Shown here: positions 13,610-25,157 of the stretch, piece by piece | Layout of the letters: every line of letters starts with the position of its first letter | Numbering within the stretch: the stretch's first letter is position 1 | DNA from: Tretioscincus oriximinensis | Lineage: Eukaryota; Chordata; Lepidosauria; Squamata; Gymnophthalmidae | DNA: 64,000 nt | Direction of reading: 5' to 3' | Assembly: GCA_022410635.1 (NCBI GenBank) | Contig: JAJVDF010000594.1 | Location: 767,733 to 831,732, forward strand | Made by a program: the position numbers and the translations under genes | The notes under the pieces: model-generated | Told to the model about the DNA's origin: nothing | What the model saw: only the letters and a program-made list of their open reading frames with translations | Databases searched by the model: none

Positions 13610-13842
13610 AATTTTGAAACTTTCACCTGCAATTAAGGTGGCCTCCCTTCCTCTCTCCATCACTGCTTGACACTGGCTGCTATACCCAGGGATTTTCAAG
13701 CCTTTCATATTAGAACCTCTGAGGAGTCAAAGGATACCTGAAGTGCACCTGCTGCCTGAAACCGACATGCCTGCTACTGGGGATGGAAAGACCCAAACAT
13801 GTAACTGCAGCTTGTAACCAACTCACCACCTGGGATCCTGTT

Positions 13843-14093
13843 ACATAAGAACGTAAGAACGTAAGAGGAGCGCTGCAGAATCAGTTCGGAACCCATCTAG
13901 TCCAGCCTTCCGTTTCACACAGTGGCCCACCAAAATCTTCAATTGTTCTCGACACCCTGCAAAAGGCATTTCAGGAATCCTGCTTGTTGCTCCATCTTGG
14001 AGGCAGTATCAAGACATCCATCCTTGTAGTTGTTTATACCCTTGGCTTACATGAACTTGTCTCATCCTGTCTTAAACTACTACCAACATTTAG
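13843..14093 (-). mobile_element. LINE 3'-end fragment (CR1/L3-type)
   Basis: The reverse complement ends in TTCTTACGTTCTTATG octamers, preceded by the family 3' UTR (ATTTGCAGGG-like, GTGGGCCACTG). The part upstream of the LWNxLPEE-type coding end is missing. Confidence 0.8.
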
Positions 14094-15010
14094 AATGGCT
14101 TATGGAGCCCCCTCCATTTCTAGATACGTTCATTGTGAGGGTAGATGGTGGTGGTTTTGGATTTCTCCATCCCCAGTGATTTTTGACAGCAGGTACCTTT
14201 CACTAGGCATCTCTACATCTCTAATCAGTTAAGTGTTTTCTTGAATTGCCCACTTGGCACTTAGATCCATCCGTTTTCTATTGACCATCTGTTTTCTTTT
14301 AAATACAGTAGTAAAGCTATGGCCGTTTTGAGGAAGAAAGGCTTAAAAAAGTACTTGAATTATTGACTGTTTACCGTTAGAATTTAACTACTTCATTTAA
14401 AATATCTTCAAAGTGTGTTATAAAAATCCGAATACGGAAATGCCTTTTTAACTGTTCGATTTTATTTTTCTTAGGAGCAGTGTAAAACAAGTTGGTATTT
14501 AATTTTATTTTTTTTAAATCAGGCTGTGTGAGTTTTTTTCTTTTGTGCTTGTGAATCTTTTCTTGTATGAGTGAAATTTACCCCTAAGCCAGTTTTTCAC
14601 ACAAATCACTGTTGGAATCAATAGCTGGCAATTATGCAATGTGATCATTGGCATTGTTTTTCCTAAGATAACTTTTGCATAATGCTGATTTTTATTTTCT
14701 TGTAAAAGGAAATATAGCATCACACTAGATATGCATATGAAAGAATGATTATTAGCCCAGGGGAACTTCCCCAGAAATAAGTGATAATAATCAGATCATA
14801 AAGTCTCTGAGGGAAATGATACTGAAATTGAGGCATTATTGTAACTTGATTGAAATAAAGATGAATAATTGGGCAAAACAAATAAAAACTGAGACATGAC
14901 TATTTCAATTATAACACCTCACGGGGAAAAGTCCCAAAGATACAGCATTATTGTTTTTCACTGCACTACAGGAAGCCATACTAATATTACAAAAGCTACA
15001 TCTTGTACTA
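14094..15010. other. No gene seen
   Basis: AT-rich sequence with short frames only. Nothing recognised. Confidence 0.5.
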
Positions 15011-15200
15011 TAGGCTGACCAGATGACCTCTTTGGGGGGGGGGGGTGATCGAAAACTCATTTTGGTTTCTGAGGGGAAAAAAATTCAAAACAAAAAAAAT
15101 TCAAAACAAATTCTTTTTTAAAAATTTCCTCAGAAAAAACTGGGAGCCACCCCAAAACCGGGTTTCAACCGCCCCCAAAAGGGGTCATCTGGTCAGCCTA
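15011..15200. mobile_element. Short fold-back version of the hAT-like TIR element, copy 3
   Basis: Perfect 18-bp terminal inverted repeats, TAGGCTGACCAGATGACC and its complement at the right end, enclose about 150 bases of G-rich then C-rich sequence that is itself partly self-complementary. The family interior (octamer hairpin and ACTAGGGGGCTC block) is absent. No clear target duplication is seen beyond flanking TA. Confidence 0.8.
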
Positions 15201-17290
15201 TTAAAATTACCAAAGTAAATGCCCTGATTTGTTACTGCCTTATTCTTCCTAGCAACTGTTTGTTTTTTTTGCTAAAATAAACGGCAGAAGCTTTTCACTG
15301 ATAGCCAGTAAACCAGAGGGGAAAGTGCTTGAAAATCTCTCATACTCCATTTGTTTTTGTAAAAAGCTTTTTTTTCCTTGAGGAAGCCAGGGACTGGCAA
15401 AAACACCTTATGAAGGTTATGCCTTATTTAGTATATTTCATGTATATATCCATTACTTTGGTGCTCAAAAGTACATTCCCCCCCCCCTTTTATCTCGATG
15501 CCCAGATGCACAAAAAATCAGAATCTGCTAAGGGCAGAAAGGGCAAAAAAGCCACACTGCATTCTGTCCACCACCTTATCCTAATCCAGTATCTCCAAAC
15601 ATCACTTTATTTACTTATTTGTATTCTACTTTCTTCTGAAGAGATGGAAGAAAAGAACATCATTCCCCACTTGTCTAAAATATCCCTACAACATTATTGG
15701 GTCACTCAATAGAATTTGTAAAATCTCCTTCCTGGAGTACTGAAGTCTATTTGTAGTCATATAACTCTCTTAAATCAGAATTAATATGAATTTCCCACAT
15801 TATTTTTTAAAAATCCATTTACAGATTAATTATAAATTTATATATTGATTCAGCCTTCATCCAAAAGAGAAAACATTAGAAAATATAAAAGATCCTTCTA
15901 TAAAGCGTATCGATTTAATGTGAAATGGATCAAGCGAATTGAGATCAAATTCTGTGATGTGCTGTTACGTATTTTGCTTGATGCCAGAGATAATCCAGTA
16001 ATCACGATGAAACCTTCTTTTTGGTTTTCCTTGCACAAAGATGCATTTTCTCATATGTCTTTGTGCAGTGAAAAAGGTATTTTTGGTTATTGTTCCTTGA
16101 GAAGGGGAAGATTTCTGAATGTGGATTGGTGATTTCCTTGAGTTTTGAGTGGTAGTGATTTTCCTTTTAAAAATGATGTGCATTTAAAAATTATATAAAA
16201 GTTTGAAAGTTCTAAATAGACAATTACTGTAAACATCATTCTTTATATTTGATAAACATACAAAACAACCTTGAATCATGTGCCTCTTAACTTTCTGGAG
16301 TCTACACCCCCATTATTCCATTTTATATGGATTCAATTTCAATTTATTGGGCCATGCACAGCCCATCATTGCTTCCAGGCATGTTTCATTCAGACATGTC
16401 ATAAATTTCTATTGTCCCTCTTCTTTTACCTGGATTCTGGACAAAATGCTGCAATAGATAAATACCAAATACTGCATTGCATTTGAGTAGTGACCAACCT
16501 AGCAAGTTCAGAACTACTACCAACATTAAAGAATGTTTACTTCACAGAGACAATATGCTGTACACAGTTCTTGCCTTTCATTTTGAGCACAGGATTGATG
16601 GGAGATTAGGGAAGATAAACCTTAATGGAGTAGAGATCAGGGTAATGTAAGGGAAAAGTCAAAAGGTGGAAACTTATACTTTCATTCCCCACCCCACAAA
16701 TTGAAGATGTTTTTGAGCCATTCCTTCCAGAATTACCATTAGACACCAGCCAGCCTGTATTTCTGCATGTACAAACATATGTAAATTTTATTTACACTTA
16801 AGTATTTAAAAACATGTGTTAAATAAGTTGCAGTTCACTGTAAGTTAAGTTTACCACTTAATTGCTGGGATTTTTCAAATAGAATATTTAGAGTCGTGTT
16901 TTCTGAATATTATGTTTGGTGGTCAATCCAGGTGAGTTTTCTACAGCGAAAATTATTTTTGTATATAATCCAAATATAGGACAGGGATAATTTCAAATTT
17001 TAGCTCTTGTCTTAATGAAAAGCTTACTATCAATCTGAGCCACTGATCTTTAGAAGGACATGTTTAAACATGTCTGAGACAAGAGAACATTTATGGTAGA
17101 CCATAGTTTGAAAAACAGGACAATTGTCTTGTCATTTCTTGGTCATTAGTGTTGCTCCTTGTGCTTTATCTCTACAGCATCCCTGTTGTTCAATCCACTG
17201 GATACTATGGGTCCTTGTCTGCAAGATAATTTCTCTGTTTTTAATATGCTGTCCACGTTTGCCACAGCTTTTCTCCCATGGAACAAATAT
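15201..17290. other. No gene seen
   Basis: A 127-codon frame at 15329-15712 starts at an ordinary ATG but shows no conserved motif and includes low-complexity Lys/Phe/Pro runs. I take it as chance. The rest is AT-rich with nothing recognised. Confidence 0.5.
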
Positions 17291-17291
17291 A

Positions 17292-17534
17292 TATACAGGG
17301 TGCTTCAAAAAAATGTACACACACTTTGAACTTCCATAGAAAATTTATTTACTGTTCTACAAAGTTAAATTTCAGGAAATTAGAAAGCTTAAAGTCCAAT
17401 GTAAATAAAACGTAAGTAACAAATGTTAATACTGTTCAAATCGGGAAATCCTGAAATTTAACTTTGTAGAACAGTAAATAAATTTTCTATGGAAGTTCAA
17501 AGTGTGTATACATTTTTTGAAGCACTGCATATAT
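17292..17534. mobile_element. Mariner-like MITE with about 88-bp inverted repeats
   Basis: The left arm begins TACAGGGTGCTTCAAAAAAA and continues to about 17382. The right arm (about 17448-17534) is its near-exact reverse complement, and the loop is about 65 bases. TATA flanks both ends, in keeping with the TA target of Tc1/mariner elements. The arms differ at only a few positions, so the hairpin is young or conserved. No transposase. Confidence 0.8.
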
Positions 17535-17559
17535 TAATTCATAGCTGAAATCACTGGAT

Positions 17560-17620
17560 ACAAAAACCACTCAGTTTGATTTCTCACTCATCCATGAAGC
17601 CAGCTTGAGTCAGTCACTGT
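17560..17620 (+). mobile_element. SINE fragment, left part of an interrupted copy
   Basis: TTCTCACTCATCCATGAAGC and the following GTCAGTCAC read as the middle of the first SINE family. The element stops where the hAT-like element begins and resumes at 18123. Confidence 0.5.
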
Positions 17621-18122
17621 TAGGCTGACCAGATGCCCCCTTTTGAGGGGGGGAAACCCGGTTTTGGGGTGTCTACCCTGTCCTACTGGGGGGGGGGCAT
17701 TTCCCCATTTTTTTCTGAGGAAAAAAAAATTAAAAGCATCACCACTAGGGGGCTCTGTCACCCTCTCCTCAGTAAAAAAAATTTATCATACACTTCAAAA
17801 CCTTCTCACACACTTCAAAAAAGTTTTTTAAAAAATTATTTTTAATTGCTGCACCACCACCATGGGGTTCTGGGAACTGAGGCCAGCTTCTGAAGGTACC
17901 TTCCCCTCTGTAAAAAAATTTAAAAATTCTGACGTACTCCAAAAATTCTCAGTTTAAAAATTCTCACAGTGTTAAAAAAATTCTCACATGTTTCACCGAT
18001 TTCTCGGGCAGGAATTTTGGAAGGGAATGCATGTTGGTGGGTAATTTGCATATTTATGAATATGCAAATTAGCGTTGAGATTAATTACCCCGGTTTGGGT
18101 CTCAGAAAATCTGGTCAGTCTA
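17621..18122 (+). mobile_element. Non-autonomous hAT-like TIR element, copy 4 (complete)
   Basis: TAGGCTGACCAGAT at the left and ATCTGGTCAGTCTA at the right are inverted ends of a 502-bp element. GTCACTGT (17613-17620) and GTCACAGT (18123-18130) flank it, a 7/8 match to an 8-bp hAT target duplication. The duplicated site GTCACAGT is also the normal SINE text, so the element clearly inserted into a SINE. A hairpin AATTTGCATATT...AATATGCAAATT sits at 18043-18070. No transposase is encoded. Confidence 0.85.
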
Positions 18123-18250
18123 GTCACAGTTCTTTTAGTATTTTTCCAGCCTCACCTACTTCACAGGGATTCTGTTTTGGAGAAACCTACAAAAGTTATG
18201 TGTGCCTTTTGGCAAAAGGAGCACTATAAATGTTGTTGTTATTGCTGTCA
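18123..18250 (+). mobile_element. SINE fragment, right part of an interrupted copy
   Basis: GTCACAGTTCTTTTAG, CCAGCCTCACCTACTTCACA and GCACTATAAATG match the body and tail of the first SINE family. It is the continuation of 17560-17620. Confidence 0.7.
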
Positions 18251-19388
18251 TTAGCATAAGTATTAGTATCTCTGAGTCTAAGAAACTCAAATCTGTCACT
18301 GCTATTTTTTCATACATTTTTGTGAAGGTGTGATGGGACAGGATACCAAAATCTTAAGCTTTGGATAGTTTCCTATTGACTTTCTAGCTCTAATTCCTTT
18401 AAACTTTTTAGCATCAGAAGAGTACTATCTATATCTGAAATTATTGATATTGCTCCCTATCTAGAGTTATTTTCCTGTGATCTATTGTAGATAGTAAAAG
18501 CTACTCAAGAGTGTTGGGTGAGAGATGCATTTACAGAGAAGTTTCAACTAAAAAAAAATTAAACACACTTTTCCACCTTGTGATAATCCTGCAAAAGGGA
18601 TTTCACACAATTCTGTTCAGAGAAGAAATAGTTTACGTTGAAACAAAAGATGCTCAGAATAGATAATGTAATTTCATAGTGCAGTACAGTTTTCTTCTAA
18701 GTAAAGACTTTTGGTCAGATTCAGCATCATTATGTCCATTTCAAAGGATCTTTCCTTACGTCTCTTAAAAATTAGAATCCACTTTTATTAATTCACTTAA
18801 TGTACGTTGGAAATCTCCACATAGGCTTCACTTCTGAGATCTTCAAGGAATTCACAGGAGAGATGAGTTAAGAAGAATATGTACAACACTTTATTAAAAG
18901 AACTGAAACAACAAATTTACACAAGATGTTGTTAAAAAAAACACATGCTGGGAAGGAAAAACCTTTGCACTACAAAGATCCTGAAGAACATATATGTGGC
19001 ATTAAAATTCAAGCTTGACTCACCTCAGTGGAGAAAAGCACTTTATAAAGTTGGTGCAATTACACAGCAGCTATGGCTGTAGGGAACTGCTGCACCTGCT
19101 GATCCAAGTAATTTTGCTGATCAGTGAAAGCAGAATTAGATATTTGCCTATATATATGTGCATTGTGTGTGTACAGGTGTCTTTTTCAGCACTTTGACTA
19201 CTTATCCCAGTTGCAGCTTCCAGAGTACCTGACATAGACATTATAATGACTGGGGTTGCATCATACCGACAACAGTAACCAAGTTATCTTTGTTCAGAAA
19301 CAGGTGCAGCTGGTAAAAAGAAATTCCTACGCATAGTAGTCACCTGGATCTTCAGTGACAACAATTCCCTAACAATAGCTCCAAATTA
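18251..19388. other. No gene seen
   Basis: AT-rich sequence without recognisable coding or repeat content. Confidence 0.5.
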
Positions 19389-20009
19389 AACATAAGAACA
19401 CAAGAGCAGCCGTGCTGAAATGAGCTGCAGCCTATCCAGTCTAGTATTCTGTCACACACAGAGATTCACCAATTGTCCCTAGGTAGTCTGGAACAGAAGA
19501 AGGCAAAATCTTCAACTGTTCTTGATGCCTTGCAAATGGCATTTCAGGAATACTGCCTGTTGCTCCATCATGGAGGCAGGATCAAGACATCCAACTTAGT
19601 AGCTGTTTATATCCTTGGCTACCATGAACTTGTCTAATCCTGTCTTAAAGCTATCCAGGCTGCTGGCTACCACCACCTCTTCTGAATGTAAATTCCAAAG
19701 GCCAATGACCCTCTGGGTGAAAAAAACACTTTCTCTTGTCCGTCCTCACTCTTCTGCCCATCAGCTTCAAGGAATGTGCTCTGGTCCTAGTGTTACGCGA
19801 TAGAGAAAACATTTTTCTCTATTCACCTTATCCATCCCGTACATGATTTTATACACTTCAATCAGATCAACGCCTTTTGAGGCTGAAGAGGCCCAGACAT
19901 TGCAGCCGGATTNCATAAGGGAGGTGCTCCAGCTCTTCAATAATTCTTGTTGCCCTTTTCTGCACCTTCTCTGGTTCCATAATATCCTTTGTGAGATGTG
20001 GTGACCAGA
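19389..20009 (-). mobile_element. LINE 3' fragment (CR1/L3-type): ORF2 C-terminus and 3' UTR
   Basis: The reverse complement includes the end of ORF2 (GVDLIEVYKIMYGMDKVNRE, 19840-19900) and the LWPLEF-type stretch and 3' UTR, then a degenerate octamer end. One N and several frame breaks are present. It is 5'-truncated within the post-RT region at about 20009. Confidence 0.85.
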
Positions 20010-20475
20010 CATCTGTCTATCTGCCTATTTCTCATCTGCTTTCATATCTTAAAAATTCTTGGGGATTTATAGAAATTGGATTGTCATGAACACAGAGGGG
20101 CGATTATAGTTTTCATAACAAAGGCTTTTAGGGAAGAATAGAAATAGTGATTGCTCCAACCGCTAAAATGTAATTTACTGATCTAAGATTAATGGAAGGA
20201 AAATGCAGCTATCTATTGATATTCTTATTTTGAATGCTCTTACAAGAGGTGTATAATGTGAGTGAATGCAGACATATATCACACATATACATGTGCAAGA
20301 TATTATTTAGGTACATGCTAAAAATAAATTGTCAGACTCATAATAAATTTATAAAGTAGGTCTCCTTCTGTTTGTATCCATGACAACACACATTTATTTT
20401 CTGAAGCTACAATTACTTTAGTGCAACTTATATAGACAAATAAGTTTGCAATGGTAATTCCAAAATCAGCAATTT

Positions 20476-20634
20476 GGGCCGCATCCACACAGAGCCTTAT
20501 TCTGGGTCACATCTTGGGACAAAGCTTGGCCATCCATATATCAGTATAGACTATGGCAGGCCCCACACTAACATGTGGTTGTCAGCCTCCTATCCTGAGG
20601 GACAGCCCAAGATAAGGCTTTGTATAGATGCAGT
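20476..20634. mobile_element. MITE with about 35-bp inverted repeats
   Basis: The left end is GGGCCGCATCCACACAGAGC followed by CTTATTCTGGG. The right end read in reverse is AGACTGCATCTATACAAAGC followed by CTTATCTTGGG. The arms agree at most positions. There is no coding. The superfamily is uncertain; GC-rich ends of this kind occur in PIF/Harbinger and hAT MITEs. Confidence 0.65.
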
Positions 20635-20670
20635 CTTCATTAGACAAATGGGCAGCAATGAAGGGGGCCT

Positions 20671-21287
20671 TGGGACTTGTTCACACGACGACTGAAAAAA
20701 TGCTATAAATTTATATTCCAGAATATAGCAAATGCCTGTTGCTTCACACCACAAAGCTATATTCCGGAATATACAATGGCGTGTGTGTTCACTCGTACAC
20801 ATGAGTTCTCGTGATATGCAACCAGCCAGCCCAACAGAGCCGATCAGCCGGCTGCGTGTCAAGAGAAGCCTTTTCCTCCGCCTGCTTTTGGGGGATTCTG
20901 CCTGGAGATCGGCTTTGCAAAAGGAAGAGGAACAAAACCTCCTCCTCCCCTCAGCCGATCTATTTGACAGCAGGCAGAGCAGGCGGAGGGCAGCCTGGGC
21001 TTAGGAAAAGGTGGGGAGATTTCCCTGCGCTTCCTTCTGTCATCTTTCCCCTCCCCACACTAATAATGGTCACACGGGAGAGGAAGAGAATTGGCTACAA
21101 GGTGACGGAGGTTGGCTGCGAGGTTTCCAACATTCTCCGCAATTACTCCCGATTATCCGGACAATAGTTTATTACAGAATAAATGGCTTTTATTGTGGAA
21201 ATTTTACTCATACACGCTTAACACGTGTGACATGACTTTCAGAATGGTGCTATAACTGAGGTATAAAATAGTGTGTGAACGCACCCA
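20671..21287. mobile_element. MITE (family shared with 55.57-55.95 kb), long copy
   Basis: The ends TGGGACTTGTTCACACGAC and, in reverse, TGGGTGCGTTCACACAC form terminal inverted repeats. Internal blocks (ATATTCCAGAATATAGCAA, CAATAGTTTATTACAGAATA, AAATGGCTTTTATTG, ACGCTTAACACGTG) match the copy at 55.57 kb. The central 20.8-21.1 kb is GC-richer and unlike the short copy. Open frames there have no recognised motif. Confidence 0.65.
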
Positions 21288-22630
21288 TAGTCTAAAGAAT
21301 TTGGAAGACATACTAGGGAAGGATGATGATTACTGCACGTTTGTGTTTGGTTTTAGGAAAACAACCTGTCGTATGTACATGTTTTCTGCAAAAAAATCCT
21401 TTTAATATTGACCAGGTGTGTTAAAACTGTCCTTGTATAGTGAAGTCTCCAAATCCTCAAATGTGTACCACTTAATATTTTGAAGATTTTAAAGCCAAAT
21501 CAATACTTCATTAGACATTCCTGTTGGCTAAAACGATTAGCATCCACAGCAACTGTAACTAGCAGATGGGTTGTGGATTTGGCCAGAACTGATTCAGGCA
21601 ACTTGCTTTGTCCTATTTTCATAAAGAGCAGAACTCTAGTTTGGCTTTTGTGGGCAAGTTATGACTAAAAGATTGCAGCGTGTGTTATGTTTAATATTTT
21701 CACTCTGAAAATAAGACCGCATGACACTTTATAAATAACTACAAAGTCAAGGAAGAACAAGTGCTGCAAATTCAAATGTCAGTAGGAAATGATCCCTTTT
21801 GAAATGTATTACAAAGAAAGGGAAAAAGAACCAAAATGGGGACAAAATATGGTAAGCAGGTAATGTCATAGGAAATCTGTTGTTCTTTATCCTTGAATAG
21901 CAGAGATAATAAATTCCAGAGCCAAGAATCATTAGGTGCAAAGCTTTAGTTTCATTTACTTATTAAACTTATAATGAGTATATGATACGTATCTTGTTAA
22001 GTCTGCTTCTGTTAAACTGTGGCGTGGTAATAAATTTGGAGCCTTTTTTAACCAATAGTTTTTCAGCAGCTCAACACCTGACTACATGACACCATCATGT
22101 TGTTTGAGATTAGGGATGGGAATCGTATGAGAATCTTGTTTTCCACTCTCGTACAAAGCACACATTCCAGCCCCTGGTTCTGGAAACGCCACCCTGGGGC
22201 CAGGAGTGACTTCATTGTGGTGTCACTTTCTGGCCCCTGCTTCCAGAATGGTGCCTGAATTGATGTCATTACAAAATTTTAACACAAGAGAACTCCAAAT
22301 GCCAAAGACTTTTGGGCTCTCGGGATGGGATTTCCTGCCAGAAAACTTCCAGCAGTGTTTGCAACAATTAGTTTTTAACTCCTTCATGACCAGAGTGATA
22401 AGCACTTGTAATAAATCAACAAAATCACAGGATTCTAAAATTTAAAAAAGCTTAAAAGACAAACTACATGGCGTAATAAACCTGTACAGGAAAGTGCACA
22501 CTGAAAGAGCTTCACCCAGTTCACATATGTTCATGGATGACAGTGTAATTTATGATGGTGCAGTTAATACCTAAGGGACCCAAGAATTCCAGGTTATATT
22601 AACGTGTGTCATGGACTGGCTTCTGAGAGA
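21288..22630. other. No gene seen
   Basis: AT-rich; nothing recognised. A block near 22180-22270 (AGGAGTGACTTCATTGTGGT, TTCCAGAATGGTGCC) resembles loosely the text near 37130-37220, possibly an unidentified old repeat. Confidence 0.4.
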
Positions 22631-22637
22631 CAGAGAC

Positions 22638-23115
22638 AAAGGTTGCATACATACGATGATGCCTTACGTTTTCCTTGATGTGATGTTCCACCCTCTTTCG
22701 GCAGTCATATGCAGTGGCGCAATGTTCCATCTTCTGTCTTCAGGCCACATGTGTTAATGGAGGTTTCGCTAGGCTTTGTCATGCATCTGGAACAGATCTG
22801 TAATAGGATTCTCCTATTGCAGATCTTTTCTGTCTATCTAGCGAAATGCCTACATTCTCCATTGAAACAGACCGCAGCCCTGTTGTGTGTCCCCACTCTA
22901 GAGAGAAGATGAGTAATCCAATAGGACTCCAGAACCGTAGCTGGGCAGGTACGAACAGTTTATTTCTTCTGCATTCAGATTGCAACCTCATGCCAGCTCC
23001 ATCCGTCTGCTGCTTAATGTATGTCCCCTCTTAAAACTCCCTTTTTACTAGTGAAATCTGCAATCACTTGTTAATGTGGATTTCTCTTGTTTCCCCCCTT
23101 TGTGTGTCCACACAG
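22638..23115. repeat. Possible MITE remnant with an internal hairpin
   Basis: TTTCGCTAGG (22766-22775) and CTATCTAGCGAAA (22834-22846) enclose a partly self-complementary stretch around TAATAGGATTCTCCTATTGC. AGTGAAATCTGCAAT near 23050 recurs in the TIR element at 54.53 kb. The borders are weak, so the classification is tentative. Confidence 0.35.
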
Positions 23116-23348
23116 AAGCACAGGTCTCAGTGGAGTCAATGGTTTTCAGGAACTGTGCTCAACAATAGGGAGATCGTGGCACAAAAACCAATGATCTTAG
23201 TGCCTGCTAAGCTAAGGTACAATGATGTAGTCCCAAGATAGCTCAGTTGCTATCCTTTTAATCTTCCTCCCATCAAGGCAATAATTCTATACAGCTGTGA
23301 TGGCTTAGACCTACTCCTGCAAAAACTTATCATCAAGCACAGACTGCT

Positions 23349-23750
23349 CATAAGAACAGCCATACTGGATAAGGTCACAGCCCATTAAATCCAGCCTTCT
23401 GTCTCACACAGAGGCCCACCAAATGCACCTTGGCAAATGGAATCTCAGAAGCACTACCTGTTGCTCCATCCTGGAGGCAACGTCCAGACATCCATCCTAG
23501 TACCCATTTATACCTTTGGTGTTCATAAACCTGCCTAGTCCTGTCTTGAAACTATCCAAGCTACCACTACCTCTTCAGGATGTTAATTCCACAGGCCGAT
23601 GACCCTCTAGGTGAAAAAATACTTTGTCTGTTCTCACTTTTCTACCCAATAGTTTTAAGGATTGCCCCCTGGTCCTAGTATTGTGTGATAGAGAAAACAT
23701 TTTTCTCTATTCACCCTGTCCATCCCATGCATGATTTTGTACACTTCAAT
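23349..23750 (-). mobile_element. LINE 3' fragment (CR1/L3-type)
   Basis: The reverse complement gives the ORF2 C-terminal coding remnant, the 3' UTR with TTTGCCAAGGTGCATTTGGT and a single TTCTTATG at the end. It is truncated at 23750. Confidence 0.8.
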
Positions 23751-24970
23751 TGCTCAACAGCAATTAATCTACTGTTGTGTCTCCCCTGGTGTAAACTAGC
23801 ACGTATCCTGGATTTTAGGCGGAAACCCACTGAAAGAGGAAAACAAGGATGTCAGACCTTTAAGTTTTCTGACGCTTGGTTTGACAAAGGTTAGTTAACT
23901 GACCTATTTGTTGCATGTGTGTAGTGCATAGAGATTTTAGAAAGTCCAGTGCCACTAACAAGCCAGCCAGCAGTAAAAATCTCATACAGTGAACAAAACC
24001 AAAGTGCTTCAGTTTCTAGCTGTTGCCACTTTTATTCATAGAGTGTTCTAAAAAGAAATAACTTTTTGCCCATCATACTTGCTGATACCAAGGACTGCAA
24101 TCCAAATTCCATTTGTCAGGAGACTTCCCATGGTATGTCGATCATTTTTTCACAGGTTAGGCTAACATGACAAGGGCAAATCACACCAATGAACCCCTAC
24201 CGTTAGGTAGCATAAGAGTGAGCATAACCACGTAATTTGTGTTCATGAGGGAGAAAAATGATAGAAAGGCATGGGTTATAAATGAAACATTAGGGGAGAT
24301 AAGGGACCTAAATAATCTATCTTGTGCAATGTTATTTAGTTCAGTTCACATAGTTGGTCCGATCTTTATTTCCCCCAAAGAGCTAGGTACTATGGAATCC
24401 ACTAAATAGCATTTCTTATACTTATAAGCAACTGTGGAAATCAGCATGAAGTCCTTGTCAAACATTTCTTTTTCACAAAAGTCTGCCTAATATAACACCA
24501 TTATTTTTGACAGCAATTTCTTCCTCTCATGATCTCCAACATTCACTTTTATTCTGAAGAAGAAGCCTTCCCACTGAGCATAATTGGTTCAGGTGATTTT
24601 ACACCTGAAGGGATTGCTGGTGAAGTGATCATATTCTTTAAATAAAAATGCAGGTCACATCTGTTGAATTTACTCCCAAAGCCTTTCTGATTAAAGACAC
24701 AGAGGTTCCTTTCATTCTATAAAACAAGACAGTTTCTCCAAGGCTCACTTTCCTTTGATTTCAGGACTGGGATAGTAGGTGACACTCACAGGATGACCAG
24801 ATCAAAAAACTGGAAAGCAGGACAGGAATATTTAAAAAAACAGGATTAAAAAGCAAGTCTGAAACATTTTTAAAACGCTGAAATTCATAGACGTTTTAGT
24901 CCCTTCAAGAGAACTTTCAAAATACTGACTCCCCCAAACATATGGACCTGACCTATTAAGATTACTAAGT
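23751..24970. other. No gene seen
   Basis: No motif or repeat family recognised. Frames are short. Confidence 0.5.
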
Positions 24971-24974
24971 ATTG

Positions 24975-25157
24975 GTATGGGTGGAGCAACAGGCAGTATT
25001 CCTGAAATACCATTTGCAGGGAGTTGTGAACAGTTGAAGACTTTGCCTTCCTCTGTCCAGATTGCCCAGGTGCATCTGGTGGGATTCTGTGTGAGGCAGA
25101 AGGCTGGACTAGGTGGGCTCTGGCCCTACTCAGCACAGCTCCTCTAATGTTCTTATA
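24975..25157 (+). mobile_element. LINE 3'-end fragment (CR1/L3-type)
   Basis: Starts at GGTGGAGCAACAGGCAGTAT and ends AATGTTCTTAT. It is a 3' UTR piece only. Confidence 0.8.

Noticed and set aside
15329..15712. 127-codon plus-strand frame
   Set aside because: No domain, signal or conserved motif; includes a homopolymer-coded Pro run and lies in AT-rich DNA without promoter or splice signals.
20732..21235. Overlapping 90-118-codon plus frames
   Set aside because: They lie in the GC-rich centre of a MITE; three frames are open at once and none has a known domain.
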